Origin: Streptosporangiales bacterium
Lineage (GTDB): Bacteria; Actinomycetota; Actinomycetes; Streptosporangiales; WHSR01
NCBI GenBank assembly: GCA_009379995.1
Contig: WHSR01000031.1
Location: 1 to 49,130, forward strand
Length of the DNA: 49,130 nucleotides
Reading direction: 5' to 3'
The notes under the pieces were generated by a model. It made no database searches, was not told the origin of the DNA, and was given only the letters and a program-made list of their open reading frames with translations. The translations under genes and the position numbers were made by a program. Positions 33,702 through 42,340 of the stretch are shown here, piece by piece; within the stretch, counting starts at the first letter, position 1, and the number at the start of each line of letters is the position of its first letter.

Positions 33702-33992
33702 GTGCCGAGGTTGAACGCGCTGCTGAGTAGCTCGGTTGCCCCCTTGCGGAAAGCGCGGGGCCTCACCCAGCAGGAGCTGGCCCGGCTGGCGGGGGTCAGC
33801 CGGCAGACCGTGGTGGAGCTGGAGCGCGGAGACTACAACCCCTCGGCGGCGTTGGCACTGCGCCTCGCGGTGCTGCTCGGGGCCTCGGTGGAGGAGCTGT
33901 TCCAGCTGCCCGGCGACGAGATCGAGAGTCTTCGAGCGCAGATGCACCGGCACGTACGTGACAACACCGCACGAGCCGAGAGGAGACGGTGA
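33702..33992 (+). CDS. Small XRE-family regulator
   Basis: A 96-residue helix-turn-helix protein of the compact type (LRKARGLTQQELARLAGVSR then QTVVELERGDYNPSAALALR, about residues 16-55), ending in a charged helix rich in Arg and Glu. No other domain. GTG 33702 sits one base after the second 17-bp repeat, so the mRNA should be leaderless. Small regulators of this type commonly pair with a membrane protein, as here: its TGA overlaps the next ATG. Autorepression through the direct repeats is the simplest model. Confidence 0.88.
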   Translation: MPRLNALLSSSVAPLRKARGLTQQELARLAGVSRQTVVELERGDYNPSAALALRLAVLLGASVEELFQLPGDEIESLRAQMHRHVRDNTARAERRR

Positions 33993-34459
33993 TGAGGCTC
34001 GCGGAGAAGTGGCGACAGGCGAGTCAGACCATCGAGCACGAGCGGGACGAACGAACCGAGCAGGCGGTGCTCCGCGTTCTTCGCGACGTCCTCGTCGTGG
34101 TGCTCATCACCCTGGGCGCGGGCGTCATGATGCTCGCGTATTGGCCGATGTCCGACGAAGCTCGGCTGCTCGGGCTTCGCCTGCTGCCGTTGGTGGTGCT
34201 GGTGGTCGCGGCGCCGGTCTCCGTGTTTTCCCGGCACCGGCACCGGTCCGACAGCCCAGAGTTCCGGCGGGCGCGTTCGCTCCAGTTCTTCTTGTTGTTC
34301 CCGGTTCTCTGGCTCGCCATCGTCGCCGTCATCTATGCGATCCAGCGCGACCTCGCTTCGGCCCTGGGACTGCTCGTCGGGGGCCTCGTCGGCGGCCTGG
34401 TGGCTGCCGGCATCAGCCACTGGTGGGCCGGCCGGGAGAGCACCGACAGGGACTCTTAG
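33992..34459 (+). CDS. Four-helix membrane protein paired with the XRE regulator
   Basis: About 155 residues. A charged N-terminus (EKWRQASQTIEHERDERTEQ) precedes four membrane helices: VLVVVLITLGAGVMMLAYW, LRLLPLVVLVVAAPVSVF, LQFFLLFPVLWLAIVAVIYA, and ALGLLVGGLVGGLVAAGIS. There is no transporter motif. The start is ATG 33992 with AGGAG about seven bases upstream, overlapping the XRE stop; GTG 33989 is the alternative. I do not recognise a named family. XRE plus small polytopic membrane protein operons occur widely and are largely unstudied. Confidence 0.82.
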   Translation: MRLAEKWRQASQTIEHERDERTEQAVLRVLRDVLVVVLITLGAGVMMLAYWPMSDEARLLGLRLLPLVVLVVAAPVSVFSRHRHRSDSPEFRRARSLQFFLLFPVLWLAIVAVIYAIQRDLASALGLLVGGLVGGLVAAGISHWWAGRESTDRDS

Positions 34460-34544
34460 CCCAGCACACTCGGCGGAAGTGGTCTGCGGATTGGACCTCG
34501 AGTGGCCCTACTGGCTGGACCGATCGTTGCCTAGCGTTCCGACC

Positions 34545-35477
34545 ATGGGCCATGCCGATGCCCCGGCCGTGAACCGCGCCGAGACGCTCCGCGGTGCCGT
34601 GGGCGCCGCCTCCGCGATGACCTTCGTCGGAAGTCTTGCCGCCGTCTCCGGCCTGCTTACGCAGTACCCGGTGCTCGGCGGGCAGGCGGTGCGGTACGCG
34701 ACCGGGGCGCTGATCCTGTTCGCCGTGATGCGGGTCCGGCGTCTGCCGGCGATCCGGCTCACCGCCCGCGAGCTCGGGCTGCTCGTCCTGCTCGCCGCGA
34801 CCGGCCTCGCCGCCTTCAACGTGTGCATTCTGCTGGCGCTGCGAACCGTCTCCCCCGCCATGGTCGGCACGATCATCGGATGTACCCCGATCGTGCTCGC
34901 CGTCACCGGCCCGCTGCTCGCCCACCGCCGCCCAGCGGCGCGCGTCCTGGCCGCCTCGGTCGTCGTCGCCCTGGGCGCCGGTGTCGCGCAGGGCCTGGGC
35001 GACGGCAGCCTCGCCGGGTTTCTGCTCGCGCTCGGCGCGCTGGCCGGCGAGGCGGCGTTCTCGCTGCTCGCCGTGCCGTTGCTGCCCAGGCTCGGTCCCC
35101 TTCGGGTCTCGGCGTACGCCGCGGCGCTCGCCGTACCGCTCCTGTTCGCCGCGGGGATCGTTGTCGACGGCCGGGGCGTGCTCCGGCTCCCGAGCCCCGC
35201 CGAGTTCGGCGCGCTCGCGTACCAGGCGGTAGTGGTCACCGCCGTGGCGTTCGTCCTGTGGTACGGGTCCATACCGCGGCTGGGCGCGGACCGGGCAGGA
35301 CTGTTCGCCGGACTCGTCCCGATCAGCGCGGCGGCCTGCAGCCTGCTGCTCGGCACCGGCCGGCCGACCGTCGCCGACCTGCTCGGCGCCGTGCTGGTCG
35401 GTACGGGTGTGGCGGCCGGCATGGCGCCCGGGCGCCGGGCCCGGGAGGCCCGGTCGGAGCCGGCCGCTCAGCCGTGA
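34545..35477 (+). CDS. EamA/DMT-family transporter
   Basis: A 310-residue drug/metabolite transporter with about ten hydrophobic helices in two EamA repeats: AMTFVGSLAAVSGLL through IIGCTPIVLAVTGPLLAHRR, then FLLALGALAGEAAFSLLAVP through VPISAAACSLLLGTGRPTVA. ATG 34545 (MGHADAPAVNR) is supported by TAGCGT seven bases upstream (34532-34537), a leaderless start; the frame upstream overlaps the previous gene. Such proteins export amino acids or metabolites; substrate unknown. Confidence 0.92.
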   Translation: MGHADAPAVNRAETLRGAVGAASAMTFVGSLAAVSGLLTQYPVLGGQAVRYATGALILFAVMRVRRLPAIRLTARELGLLVLLAATGLAAFNVCILLALRTVSPAMVGTIIGCTPIVLAVTGPLLAHRRPAARVLAASVVVALGAGVAQGLGDGSLAGFLLALGALAGEAAFSLLAVPLLPRLGPLRVSAYAAALAVPLLFAAGIVVDGRGVLRLPSPAEFGALAYQAVVVTAVAFVLWYGSIPRLGADRAGLFAGLVPISAAACSLLLGTGRPTVADLLGAVLVGTGVAAGMAPGRRAREARSEPAAQP

Positions 35478-35495
35478 TTGACCGCCTCGAGGTTG

Positions 35496-35900
35496 TTACC
35501 CGGACTCGGGTGCCGGGTGTTGCGTGATCATCCAGACGTGGCCGAACGGATCGCGGAGTCTCCCCATCCGTCCGTACGGGTGATCCGCGACCGGGTAGAT
35601 GACCGTCGCGCCGGCCTTCTCCATCCGGGTCGCGACCGCGTCGGCGTCGGCGACCTGCAGGGTGAGGATGACAGGTGAGCCGCTCAGCGGCGCGGGGCCG
35701 ACGTCCGGCGTCCCGGGCTCCTCGTCCTTCAGGGTCAGCACCACGCCGTCGAATCTGAGCTCGGCGTGCACGATCTTCCCGTCGTCACCGGTGTACCGGT
35801 CGATCTCCTCGGCCCTGAACGCTTCGAGGTAGAAGTCGATCGCCCGCGCGGCACCGGCGACGATCAGGCGCGGATGCAGGGTGGTGGGCTTCGTCGTCAT
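35496..35900 (-). CDS. VOC family protein (PhnB/glyoxalase-like)
   Basis: A 134-residue vicinal-oxygen-chelate fold protein: two beta-alpha-beta-beta-beta modules. LHPRLIVAGAARAIDFYLEA, KIVHAELRFDGVVLTLKDEE, SPVILTLQVADADAVATRME and GRLRDPFGHVWMITQHP are the PhnB-like blocks. It may bind a metal and a small hydrophobic ligand, or confer resistance; activity cannot be assigned. ATG 35900; a GTG at 35906 is also in frame. Convergent with the EamA gene and divergent from fumC. Confidence 0.88.
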   Translation of the reverse strand: MTTKPTTLHPRLIVAGAARAIDFYLEAFRAEEIDRYTGDDGKIVHAELRFDGVVLTLKDEEPGTPDVGPAPLSGSPVILTLQVADADAVATRMEKAGATVIYPVADHPYGRMGRLRDPFGHVWMITQHPAPESG

Positions 35901-35963
35901 GTCCACATGGTCGCCCCGCCGCGGCAGGAAGGTATTGGAGAAAACCGCCAACCGCCCGCCCTC

Positions 35964-35969
35964 TAGAGT
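35964..35969 (+). promoter_or_regulatory. -10 box for leaderless fumC
   Basis: TAGAGT with a six-base gap to ATG 35976. No consensus -35 at the expected spacing. Confidence 0.45.
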
Positions 35970-35975
35970 GGCCCC

Positions 35976-37379
35976 ATGAGCGAGCAGGAGTACCGGATCG
36001 AACACGACTCGATGGGCGAGGTACGGGTTCCCGCCTTCGCGAAGTGGCGTGCCCAGACCCAGCGCGCGGTGGAGAACTTCCCGGTGTCCGGGATGCGTCT
36101 CGAGCGGGCGCACATCGAGGCGCTCGGGCGGATCAAGGCAGCCGCCGCCAAGGCCAACGCCGAACTCGGCGTCGTGGACAAGGACATGGCCGGGGCCATC
36201 CAGGAGGCGGCGGCCGAGGTCGCGGACGGCAGGTGGGACGACCACTTCCCGATCGATGTGTTCCAGACCGGGTCCGGCACGTCGAGCAACATGAACGCCA
36301 ACGAGGTAGTCGCGACGCTGGCCGCCGAGCGACTCGGCCGGCCGGTCCACCCGAACGACCACGTCAATGCCTCGCAGTCGTCCAACGACATCTTCCCGTC
36401 CTCGATCCACGTCGCGGCAACCAGCGCGGTCGTACGGGACCTCGTCCCTGCCCTGCGCCAGCTGGAGGGCGAGCTGAACCGCAAGGCGACGGAGTTCGCG
36501 GCGGTCGTCAAGAGCGGCCGTACCCACCTGATGGACGCCACGCCGGTGACGCTCGGGCAGGAGTTCGGCGGTTACGCGGCACAGGTACGGCTCGGTGTCG
36601 AGCGGCTGGACGCGGCGTTGCCCCGGCTCGCAGAGCTGCCGCTCGGCGGCACCGCCGTCGGGACCGGCATCAACACCCCGGCCGGCTTCACCGCGCGGGT
36701 GATCGCCGAGCTCGCCGAGACCACCGGGCTGCCGCTCACCGAGGCGCGCGATCACTTCGAGGCCCAGGGCGCAAGGGACGGACTGGTCGAGATCAGCGGG
36801 GTACTGCGAACGATCGCGGTCGGCCTCTACAAGATCGCGAACGACATCCGCTGGATGGGTTCCGGCCCGCGTACCGGCCTCACCGAGATCTTCCTGCCCG
36901 ACCTGCAGCCCGGGTCGTCGATCATGCCGGGCAAGGTCAATCCGGTAGTTCCCGAGGCAGTGTGCATGGTGACGGCGCAGGTGATCGGGAACGACGCGGC
37001 GGCCGCGTTCGGCGGCTCCGCCGGCAACTTCGAGCTCAACGTGATGCTGCCGATGCTCGCCCGCAACGTCCTCGAGTCGATCCGGCTGCTGTCCAACGTC
37101 TCCCGGCTGTTCGCCGACAGGTGCGTGGCGGGCATCGAGGCCGACGCGGAGCGCTGCCGGGAGTACGCCGAGTCCTCGCCGAGCATCGTCACCCCGCTCA
37201 ACCGGTACCTCGGGTACGAAGAGGCGGCGAAGGTCGCCAAGCAAGCCCTTGCCGAGCGCAAGACCATCAAAGAGGTGGTGCTCGAGCGCGGGTACGTCGA
37301 GCAGGGCGCGATCACCGTCGAGCAGCTCGACGAGGCCCTCGACGTCCTCGCCATGACCCGGCCCCCGCAGAGCCCGTAG
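35976..37379 (+). CDS. fumC: Fumarate hydratase class II
   Basis: A 467-residue TCA-cycle enzyme interconverting fumarate and malate. Motifs: [58 protein letters not shown], and the family signature [16 protein letters not shown] with the catalytic Ser near residue 312. Full length. The leaderless -10 TAGAGT supports ATG 35976. It follows the glpX region, as in other Actinobacteria, although here several accessory genes intervene. Confidence 0.97.
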   Translation: MSEQEYRIEHDSMGEVRVPAFAKWRAQTQRAVENFPVSGMRLERAHIEALGRIKAAAAKANAELGVVDKDMAGAIQEAAAEVADGRWDDHFPIDVFQTGSGTSSNMNANEVVATLAAERLGRPVHPNDHVNASQSSNDIFPSSIHVAATSAVVRDLVPALRQLEGELNRKATEFAAVVKSGRTHLMDATPVTLGQEFGGYAAQVRLGVERLDAALPRLAELPLGGTAVGTGINTPAGFTARVIAELAETTGLPLTEARDHFEAQGARDGLVEISGVLRTIAVGLYKIANDIRWMGSGPRTGLTEIFLPDLQPGSSIMPGKVNPVVPEAVCMVTAQVIGNDAAAAFGGSAGNFELNVMLPMLARNVLESIRLLSNVSRLFADRCVAGIEADAERCREYAESSPSIVTPLNRYLGYEEAAKVAKQALAERKTIKEVVLERGYVEQGAITVEQLDEALDVLAMTRPPQSP

Positions 37380-37460
37380 CCCCCTCCGTCTCCCCCGGGA
37401 ATGGCTACGATGGCCCAACGGCAGGCACTCGAGCGCCGGCACGCGATCGCCGGGAGACAC

Positions 37461-37952
37461 ATGACCCACCCGCTGGCCCCTTCGGCCCCTTCCGCCTCCC
37501 CGGCCCGTCAGGGCCGCGTGGCGGTGTCCCGCGGCTGGCCGATCGGCTTCTCCGTGGAGCGGGTCGACCGGCACCGGGTCGTCACCCTGTTCGCCGTCGC
37601 CGGCCTGGCCGCCGGGGCGCTGTTGGCCGCGTTCGGATTGCCCCCGGTCGAACTGCACGGCCCGCTGCACCACCTGGGGATCATGGGCCCTACGTGCGGG
37701 GCGACCCGGGCCGTGCGGCTCGCCATGATGGGTGAGTGGGGGTCGTCGTTCCAGCACAACCCGATCGGCATCCCGCTCGTTGCCGGCGCGGTGTTCCTGG
37801 TGCTGCGTACCGCCGCCGGGGCGCTGACCGGTCGGTGGTTCAACGTACGGATCCGGTGGACCCGGCTGACCATCGCGGTGGTCGTCGTCGCGATCCTCGC
37901 GCTGTGGATCAACCAACAGCTGCACGTTGACCTGATCGGCCCGCAACGCTAA
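37461..37952 (+). CDS. DUF2752 membrane protein
   Basis: A 163-residue protein with three hydrophobic helices and the DUF2752 core MGPTCGATRAVRLAMMGEW followed by SSFQHNPIGIPLVAGAVFLV. The Cys-x-x-x-x-x-Arg region and the FxHNP motif are characteristic. I chose ATG 37461, which has GGGAG four bases away, and a TACGAT box at 37405-37410 that would start the mRNA inside the longer frame. Function unknown. Its stop overlaps the convergent deoA stop by three bases. Confidence 0.87.
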   Translation: MTHPLAPSAPSASPARQGRVAVSRGWPIGFSVERVDRHRVVTLFAVAGLAAGALLAAFGLPPVELHGPLHHLGIMGPTCGATRAVRLAMMGEWGSSFQHNPIGIPLVAGAVFLVLRTAAGALTGRWFNVRIRWTRLTIAVVVVAILALWINQQLHVDLIGPQR

Positions 37953-39244
37953 GCGGACTGCTCGGCGACCCGCTCGATGACCAAGGGAAGCAGGTCGTCC
38001 GGCCCCGCCCCGCCGGGATCGATCTCGATGGCGCCGTCCAGCGCCTCTAGCGCGCGGGGGAAGCGCCCCGGCTCGTCGGTGTGCAGGGTCACCAGCGGCT
38101 CGCCCGCCCGAACCGGGTCGCCGGGCTTCGCGTGCAGTACCGCTCCGGCGCTGGGTGACACGTCGTCCTCTTTGCGGGCCCGACCGGCGCCGAGCCGCCA
38201 GGCGGCGACACCGATGGCGTAGGCGTCGAGCCGGCGCAGGGTCCCCGACACCGGGGCCGGTACGTGGTGCGTCTCGCGGGCCCGGGGCAGCGGCGCGTCG
38301 GGATCGCCGCCCTGCGCACGCACCATCCGCCGCCACACGTCCATCGCCGACCCGTCCCGCAGCGCGTCGGCCGGGTCCTTGCCGTGCCCGCCGCCGACCG
38401 TCGCGAGCATCTCCCGGGCCAGCGTCACGGTCACCGCCACCACGTCCGCGGGGCCGCCGCCGTCCAGTACCTCGACGGCCTCGGCGACCTCGAGGGCGTT
38501 GCCGGCCGCACGGCCGAGCGGCCGGTCCATGGCGGTGAGCAGGGCGACGGTACGCACGCCGTGGTCAGCACCGAGCGCCACCATGGTCCCGGCGAGCCTC
38601 CGGGCGTCATCCCGGGTCTTCATGAAGGCCCCGGAGCCCACCTTCACGTCAAGCACGAGCGCCCCGGCGCCCTCGGCGATCTTCTTGCTCATGATCGAAC
38701 TGGCGATGAGCGGGATGGACTCGACGGTCCCGGTGACGTCGCGCAGGGCGTACAGCTTGCGGTCGGCAGGGGCCAGCCCTTCCCCCGCGGCGCACACCAC
38801 CGCGCCCACCTCGCGCAGGGTCCGCAGCATCTCCTCGGGCGTGAGGGTCGCCCGCCAGCCCGGGATCGCCTCCAACTTGTCCAGCGTCCCGCCGGTGTGG
38901 CCGAGGCCGCGGCCGGAAAGCTGCGGCACGGCGACGCCGCAGGCGGCGACCGCCGGCGCCAGCGCCAACGTGATCTTGTCGCCGACACCACCGGTCGAGT
39001 GCTTGTCCACGCACGCACGGCCGAGGGCCGACCAGTCCATCCGCTCCCCGGAGCGGATCATCGCCTCGGTCCAGTCGGCGATCTCGCGCCGCGTCATCCC
39101 GCGCAGCAGGATCGCCATGGCGAGGGCGGCCATCTGCTCCTCGGCGACGTCCCCGCGCACGTAGGCATCGATCACCCAGTGGATCTGCTCGGCGATGAGC
39201 TCACCGCCGTCCCGCTTGGCGCGAATGACGTCTACCGTGTCCAT
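37949..39244 (-). CDS. deoA: Thymidine phosphorylase
   Basis: A 431-residue pyrimidine-nucleoside phosphorylase that splits thymidine or deoxyuridine into base and deoxyribose-1-phosphate. Motifs: GMTRREIADWTEAMI, VDKHSTGGVGDKITLALAPA, QLSGRGLGHTGGTLDKLEAI (the family signature), DVTGTVESIPLIASSIMSKK, and VKVGSGAFMKT. ATG 39244 is firm. It lies four bases after the stop of the DUF4143 ATPase gene and is the last gene of the nucleoside operon. Completes salvage with cdd and the ABC importer. Confidence 0.96.
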   Translation of the reverse strand: MDTVDVIRAKRDGGELIAEQIHWVIDAYVRGDVAEEQMAALAMAILLRGMTRREIADWTEAMIRSGERMDWSALGRACVDKHSTGGVGDKITLALAPAVAACGVAVPQLSGRGLGHTGGTLDKLEAIPGWRATLTPEEMLRTLREVGAVVCAAGEGLAPADRKLYALRDVTGTVESIPLIASSIMSKKIAEGAGALVLDVKVGSGAFMKTRDDARRLAGTMVALGADHGVRTVALLTAMDRPLGRAAGNALEVAEAVEVLDGGGPADVVAVTVTLAREMLATVGGGHGKDPADALRDGSAMDVWRRMVRAQGGDPDAPLPRARETHHVPAPVSGTLRRLDAYAIGVAAWRLGAGRARKEDDVSPSAGAVLHAKPGDPVRAGEPLVTLHTDEPGRFPRALEALDGAIEIDPGGAGPDDLLPLVIERVAEQSA

Positions 39245-39248
39245 TTGG

Positions 39249-40493
39249 TCAACTCCACAAGGCCGCGATCGGAGCCGCCACTATCCGGTCCGCGAGCCGG
39301 TACACGTACGGACCGGTGTGCAGCACGATTCCGGCGACGAACTGCTCACCGATCTGATCACGCAACCACTCCAGATGCTTGGCCGCCGTGCGGTTGGGCC
39401 CGGCCTTCGCCTTGACCTCGATCGCGACCACCCGACCAGTCGCAAGCTCAAGAAGAAGATCGACTTCGCGGCGACCGTCCTGGTCGCGAAGGTGATACAG
39501 GCTGGGGCGGCTCCCACACAGGGAAAGCTCGGCTCGGATCTGCGCGGCCACGAATGTCTCGAGCACTCTCCCGAGAAAGTCGCCACTGCGCAGCACACCT
39601 GTGGCGTCGAGATGCAGGGATGCCGCAGCAAGAGAAGGGTCGACGACATAGCGCTTGGGTTGCCGCGCCAGACGCTTGAGCCGGTTGCCGGACCATGCGG
39701 GCACCGGGTCGACGAGGAACAGGTTATTCAGCAGTCGTTCGTACGCCACGGCGGTGTTGTAGCTGATCTGCGCAGCGTCTCTGAGTGTCTTCTCCGCGAC
39801 AACGCCTGCCGTACTCGCGGCCAACGCCTCGAAGTAGCGTGCCAGCCGCACCGGATCTCGGCTGGTGTCGATCAATTCAGTGTCGCGCGTCATGACGTGG
39901 TCGAGGTAGCTCTCGTGCCATAGCCTGCGCTCCGTTGCGCTGTGATGCAGCGCCGGTTCGGGGAACCCACCGGCCAGCGCGAGATCGACGTAACCCCGCA
40001 GATCCGGCGGATCGGCGGGGTTCTCGAGAGCATCCGTACCCTGGGACGCCAGTCTGTCCAGAACCGTCGCCGCACCGGATCGCCCTTGAATCTCCCGTAC
40101 GGTGAGCCCCCATAGCGGGACTCGTATCAGTCGTCCCGTACCGGGCCAGGTACGAGCCCTCAGGTCAGCGCGCACACTGCCGGTGACCAGGAACCTCCCA
40201 GGCCGTGAGTCCGTGTCGACCGCTCGCTTGACCGCTCCCAGTACGTCCGGCACGGCTTGCCATTCGTCCAGCAGAATCGGCTCCGGAAGCCCACGCAAGG
40301 CGGCATCGGGGTCGGCGCTGAAAAGGTTGGCGTCGCCGGGGCTGTCCAGCCGGATCACCGTTGACGCATGCCGAGCCGCCGTCGTCGTCTTTCCGGTACC
40401 GCGCGGACCGGTGACCAACAACGCGGGAAACGAGGCCAACAGCTCCCCGAGCAACGGGTCGACAAGACGGGGCAGGTAGCCCTCACGGATCAT
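39249..40493 (-). CDS. AAA ATPase with DUF4143 domain
   Basis: A 414-residue protein: an N-terminal AAA domain (Walker A VTGPRGTGKTTTAARHAS, residues 27-44; Walker B EPILLDEWQAVPDVLGAVKR; sensor RFLVTGSVRADLR) and C-terminal DUF4143 with a restriction-like fold (KTLRDAAQISYNTAVAYERL, then RDQDGRREVDLLLELATGRV and VAIEVKAKAGPN). Such proteins are abundant, often horizontally moved and poorly understood. GGAGG precedes ATG 40493 and a TATAGT box lies upstream, so it has its own promoter. It interrupts cdd and deoA, which are otherwise natural neighbours. Confidence 0.9.
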   Translation of the reverse strand: MIREGYLPRLVDPLLGELLASFPALLVTGPRGTGKTTTAARHASTVIRLDSPGDANLFSADPDAALRGLPEPILLDEWQAVPDVLGAVKRAVDTDSRPGRFLVTGSVRADLRARTWPGTGRLIRVPLWGLTVREIQGRSGAATVLDRLASQGTDALENPADPPDLRGYVDLALAGGFPEPALHHSATERRLWHESYLDHVMTRDTELIDTSRDPVRLARYFEALAASTAGVVAEKTLRDAAQISYNTAVAYERLLNNLFLVDPVPAWSGNRLKRLARQPKRYVVDPSLAAASLHLDATGVLRSGDFLGRVLETFVAAQIRAELSLCGSRPSLYHLRDQDGRREVDLLLELATGRVVAIEVKAKAGPNRTAAKHLEWLRDQIGEQFVAGIVLHTGPYVYRLADRIVAAPIAALWS

Positions 40494-40638
40494 GCCGCCG
40501 TACCTCCACTGATCTTTGGGGTAGCCGTGAGTGAAACTATAGCGCCATGATCACTGAAATATTCGCGCACCCCACGCTACAACTGCAGCGCAAAGATCAC
40601 TACAACTTTGGCGCATTGCCTGGTAGACGGGGCTCTAG
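40494..40638 (-). promoter_or_regulatory. AT-richer promoter region of the DUF4143 gene
   Basis: This 145-bp stretch is clearly lower in GC than its surroundings. The minus strand carries TATAGT (40541-40536), about 43 bases before the ATG, as a candidate -10. GCGCAAAG and CTTT(G)GCGC around 40590-40618 form an imperfect dyad that could be the cdd terminator. GATCACT occurs twice (40555 region and 40595 region). Confidence 0.45.
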
Positions 40639-41028
40639 TCATGAACTCAGGTCGGTCGCGTCGAAGGCTCGGGGCAGCAGCTCGGCCATCCGACGCGGGC
40701 CGTCCGCGGTGTCGACGAGCAGGTCGGCCCCGCCGTGCTCCCAGAGTAGCTGCCGGCATCGCCCGCACGGCAGCAGCGGCGCACCCCGGCCGTCCACGCA
40801 GGCGACAGCCACCAACCGGCCACCGCCCCCGGCATGCAGCGCGGAGACGAGCCCGCATTCGGCGCACAGCCCGAGGCCGTACGAGGCGTTCTCCACGTTG
40901 CAGCCGGCCACCATCCGGCCGTCGTCGACGAGTCCGGCGGCCCCGACCGGAAAGCGCGAGTACGGTGCGTACGCCCGGCCCATGGCCTCCCGCGCGGCCG
41001 CCCGCAACCCCTCCCAGCGGATGCTCAT
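40639..41028 (-). CDS. cdd: Cytidine deaminase
   Basis: A 129-residue zinc enzyme converting cytidine and deoxycytidine to uridine forms. Zinc and catalytic residues are visible: VAGCNVENASYGLGLCAECG (C-A-E) and LPCGRCRQLLWE (PCxxC), plus YSRFPVGAAGLVDDGR near the N-terminus. ATG 41028 (MSIRWEGL) is used; a TTG at 41034 is in frame. It lies 34 bp after the second permease and belongs to the uptake operon. Confidence 0.95.
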   Translation of the reverse strand: MSIRWEGLRAAAREAMGRAYAPYSRFPVGAAGLVDDGRMVAGCNVENASYGLGLCAECGLVSALHAGGGGRLVAVACVDGRGAPLLPCGRCRQLLWEHGGADLLVDTADGPRRMAELLPRAFDATDLSS

Positions 41029-41062
41029 GGCCAACCCGGAGATCCAGCCCGGCGCAGCGGGC

Positions 41063-42340
41063 TCACCCGCCCTCGCCCTTCCGGTACCGCAGGCCGTCGG
41101 CGGCGGGCGGGCGCAGCCGCTGGGTGGCCAGTGACAGGACGAGCAGCGTGGTGATGTGCGGCGTGTAGCTCACGATCTGCCGGGGCACTGTGTCGCTGGC
41201 GAAGAACCACGCGAACAGCGCGGCGGCGAAGACCGCGGAGAGCACTGCCGCGACCGGCCGGCGCCGCATCGCGGCCACCACCGCGAGCACTCCCAGGCCG
41301 GCCGCCACGACCAGGAGCAGCGCGTGCACCGCGTCGATGTTGCCGCGCAGCTGCAGGGCGTCGGCAAAGCCGAACAGGCCCGCGCCCGCCGCCAGGCCGC
41401 CGGGCCGCCAGTTCCCGAAGATCATGGCCGCGAGACCGATGTAGCCGCGGCCCCCGGTCTGCCCCTCCTGGTACGCCGACGAGGCCACCATCGCGAGAAA
41501 CACGCCGCCGAGGCCGGCGAGCGCACCGGAAATGACCACCGCTAGGTACTTCATCGTGTAGACGGGCACGCCCAACGACTCCGCGGCTACCGGATTCTCC
41601 CCGACCGACCGCAGCCGCAGCCCGAGCGAGGTGCGCCACAGGATCACGTACGACAGCGGGACGAGCAGCAGGGCGATCAGGGTCAGTACGGAAAGACCGG
41701 TGGTCAGGCCGCGGACGATCCCGGCGAGGTCGGCAAGCAGGAACCAGTGGGTTTGCTCGAGGCGGGCGAGCGGAGCCCCGACGCCCGGGACGCCCACCGA
41801 ACCGAAGCCGGGCAGCGGCGGAGACTGGCTGGCCCCGCCGCCCTCTTTTTCCGCGAAGTAGACGATGGACAGGTAGCGGGCAAGGCCGAAGGCGAGGATG
41901 TTGATCGCGACGCCGGAAACGATGTGGTCGACAGCGAACGTCACCGTCGCCAGGGCGTGGATCAGCCCGCCCAGCGCTCCGCCGAGCACGCCGGTGAGCA
42001 GGCCCATCCACGGGCTGCCGAACATGTAGGCGCCCCAGCCACCGAACCACGTCCCGAGGATCATCATGCCTTCCAGGCCGATGTTGATGATCCCGGAGCG
42101 TTCGGCCCACAGTCCGCCGAGTGCCGCGAGGCCGATCGGTACGGCCAGCACCAGCGCCGCCCCCACCGTGCCGCCGGAGGTGAGCTCGTGCGCCCCGCTG
42201 ATGATCCGTACGGTCGCCAGCACGACGATCACCAGGACCAAGGCGAGGACGGCCCGATGACGGGGCCGCAGCCGCATCACGGCCGCCCATCCCGGTGAGG
42301 TTGCCGGCCGGGCAGCCGTCGCCTGCCTCTGATCGGTCAT
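41063..42340 (-). CDS. Nucleoside ABC transporter permease (YufQ/NupQ-like)
   Basis: A 425-residue membrane permease of the BPD_transp_2 family. Ten or so helices. GLAALGGLWAERSGIINIGL then EGMMILGTWFGGWGAYMFG is the diagnostic block; RTSLGLRLRSVGENPVAAES then LGVPVYTMKYLAVVISGALA is the cytoplasmic coupling loop. The C-terminal extension (about residues 360-425) adds further hydrophobic segments not needed for the family. The ATG overlaps the stop of the upstream permease (ATGA). Works with its neighbours to import nucleosides. Confidence 0.94.
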   Translation of the reverse strand: MTDQRQATAARPATSPGWAAVMRLRPRHRAVLALVLVIVVLATVRIISGAHELTSGGTVGAALVLAVPIGLAALGGLWAERSGIINIGLEGMMILGTWFGGWGAYMFGSPWMGLLTGVLGGALGGLIHALATVTFAVDHIVSGVAINILAFGLARYLSIVYFAEKEGGGASQSPPLPGFGSVGVPGVGAPLARLEQTHWFLLADLAGIVRGLTTGLSVLTLIALLLVPLSYVILWRTSLGLRLRSVGENPVAAESLGVPVYTMKYLAVVISGALAGLGGVFLAMVASSAYQEGQTGGRGYIGLAAMIFGNWRPGGLAAGAGLFGFADALQLRGNIDAVHALLLVVAAGLGVLAVVAAMRRRPVAAVLSAVFAAALFAWFFASDTVPRQIVSYTPHITTLLVLSLATQRLRPPAADGLRYRKGEGG

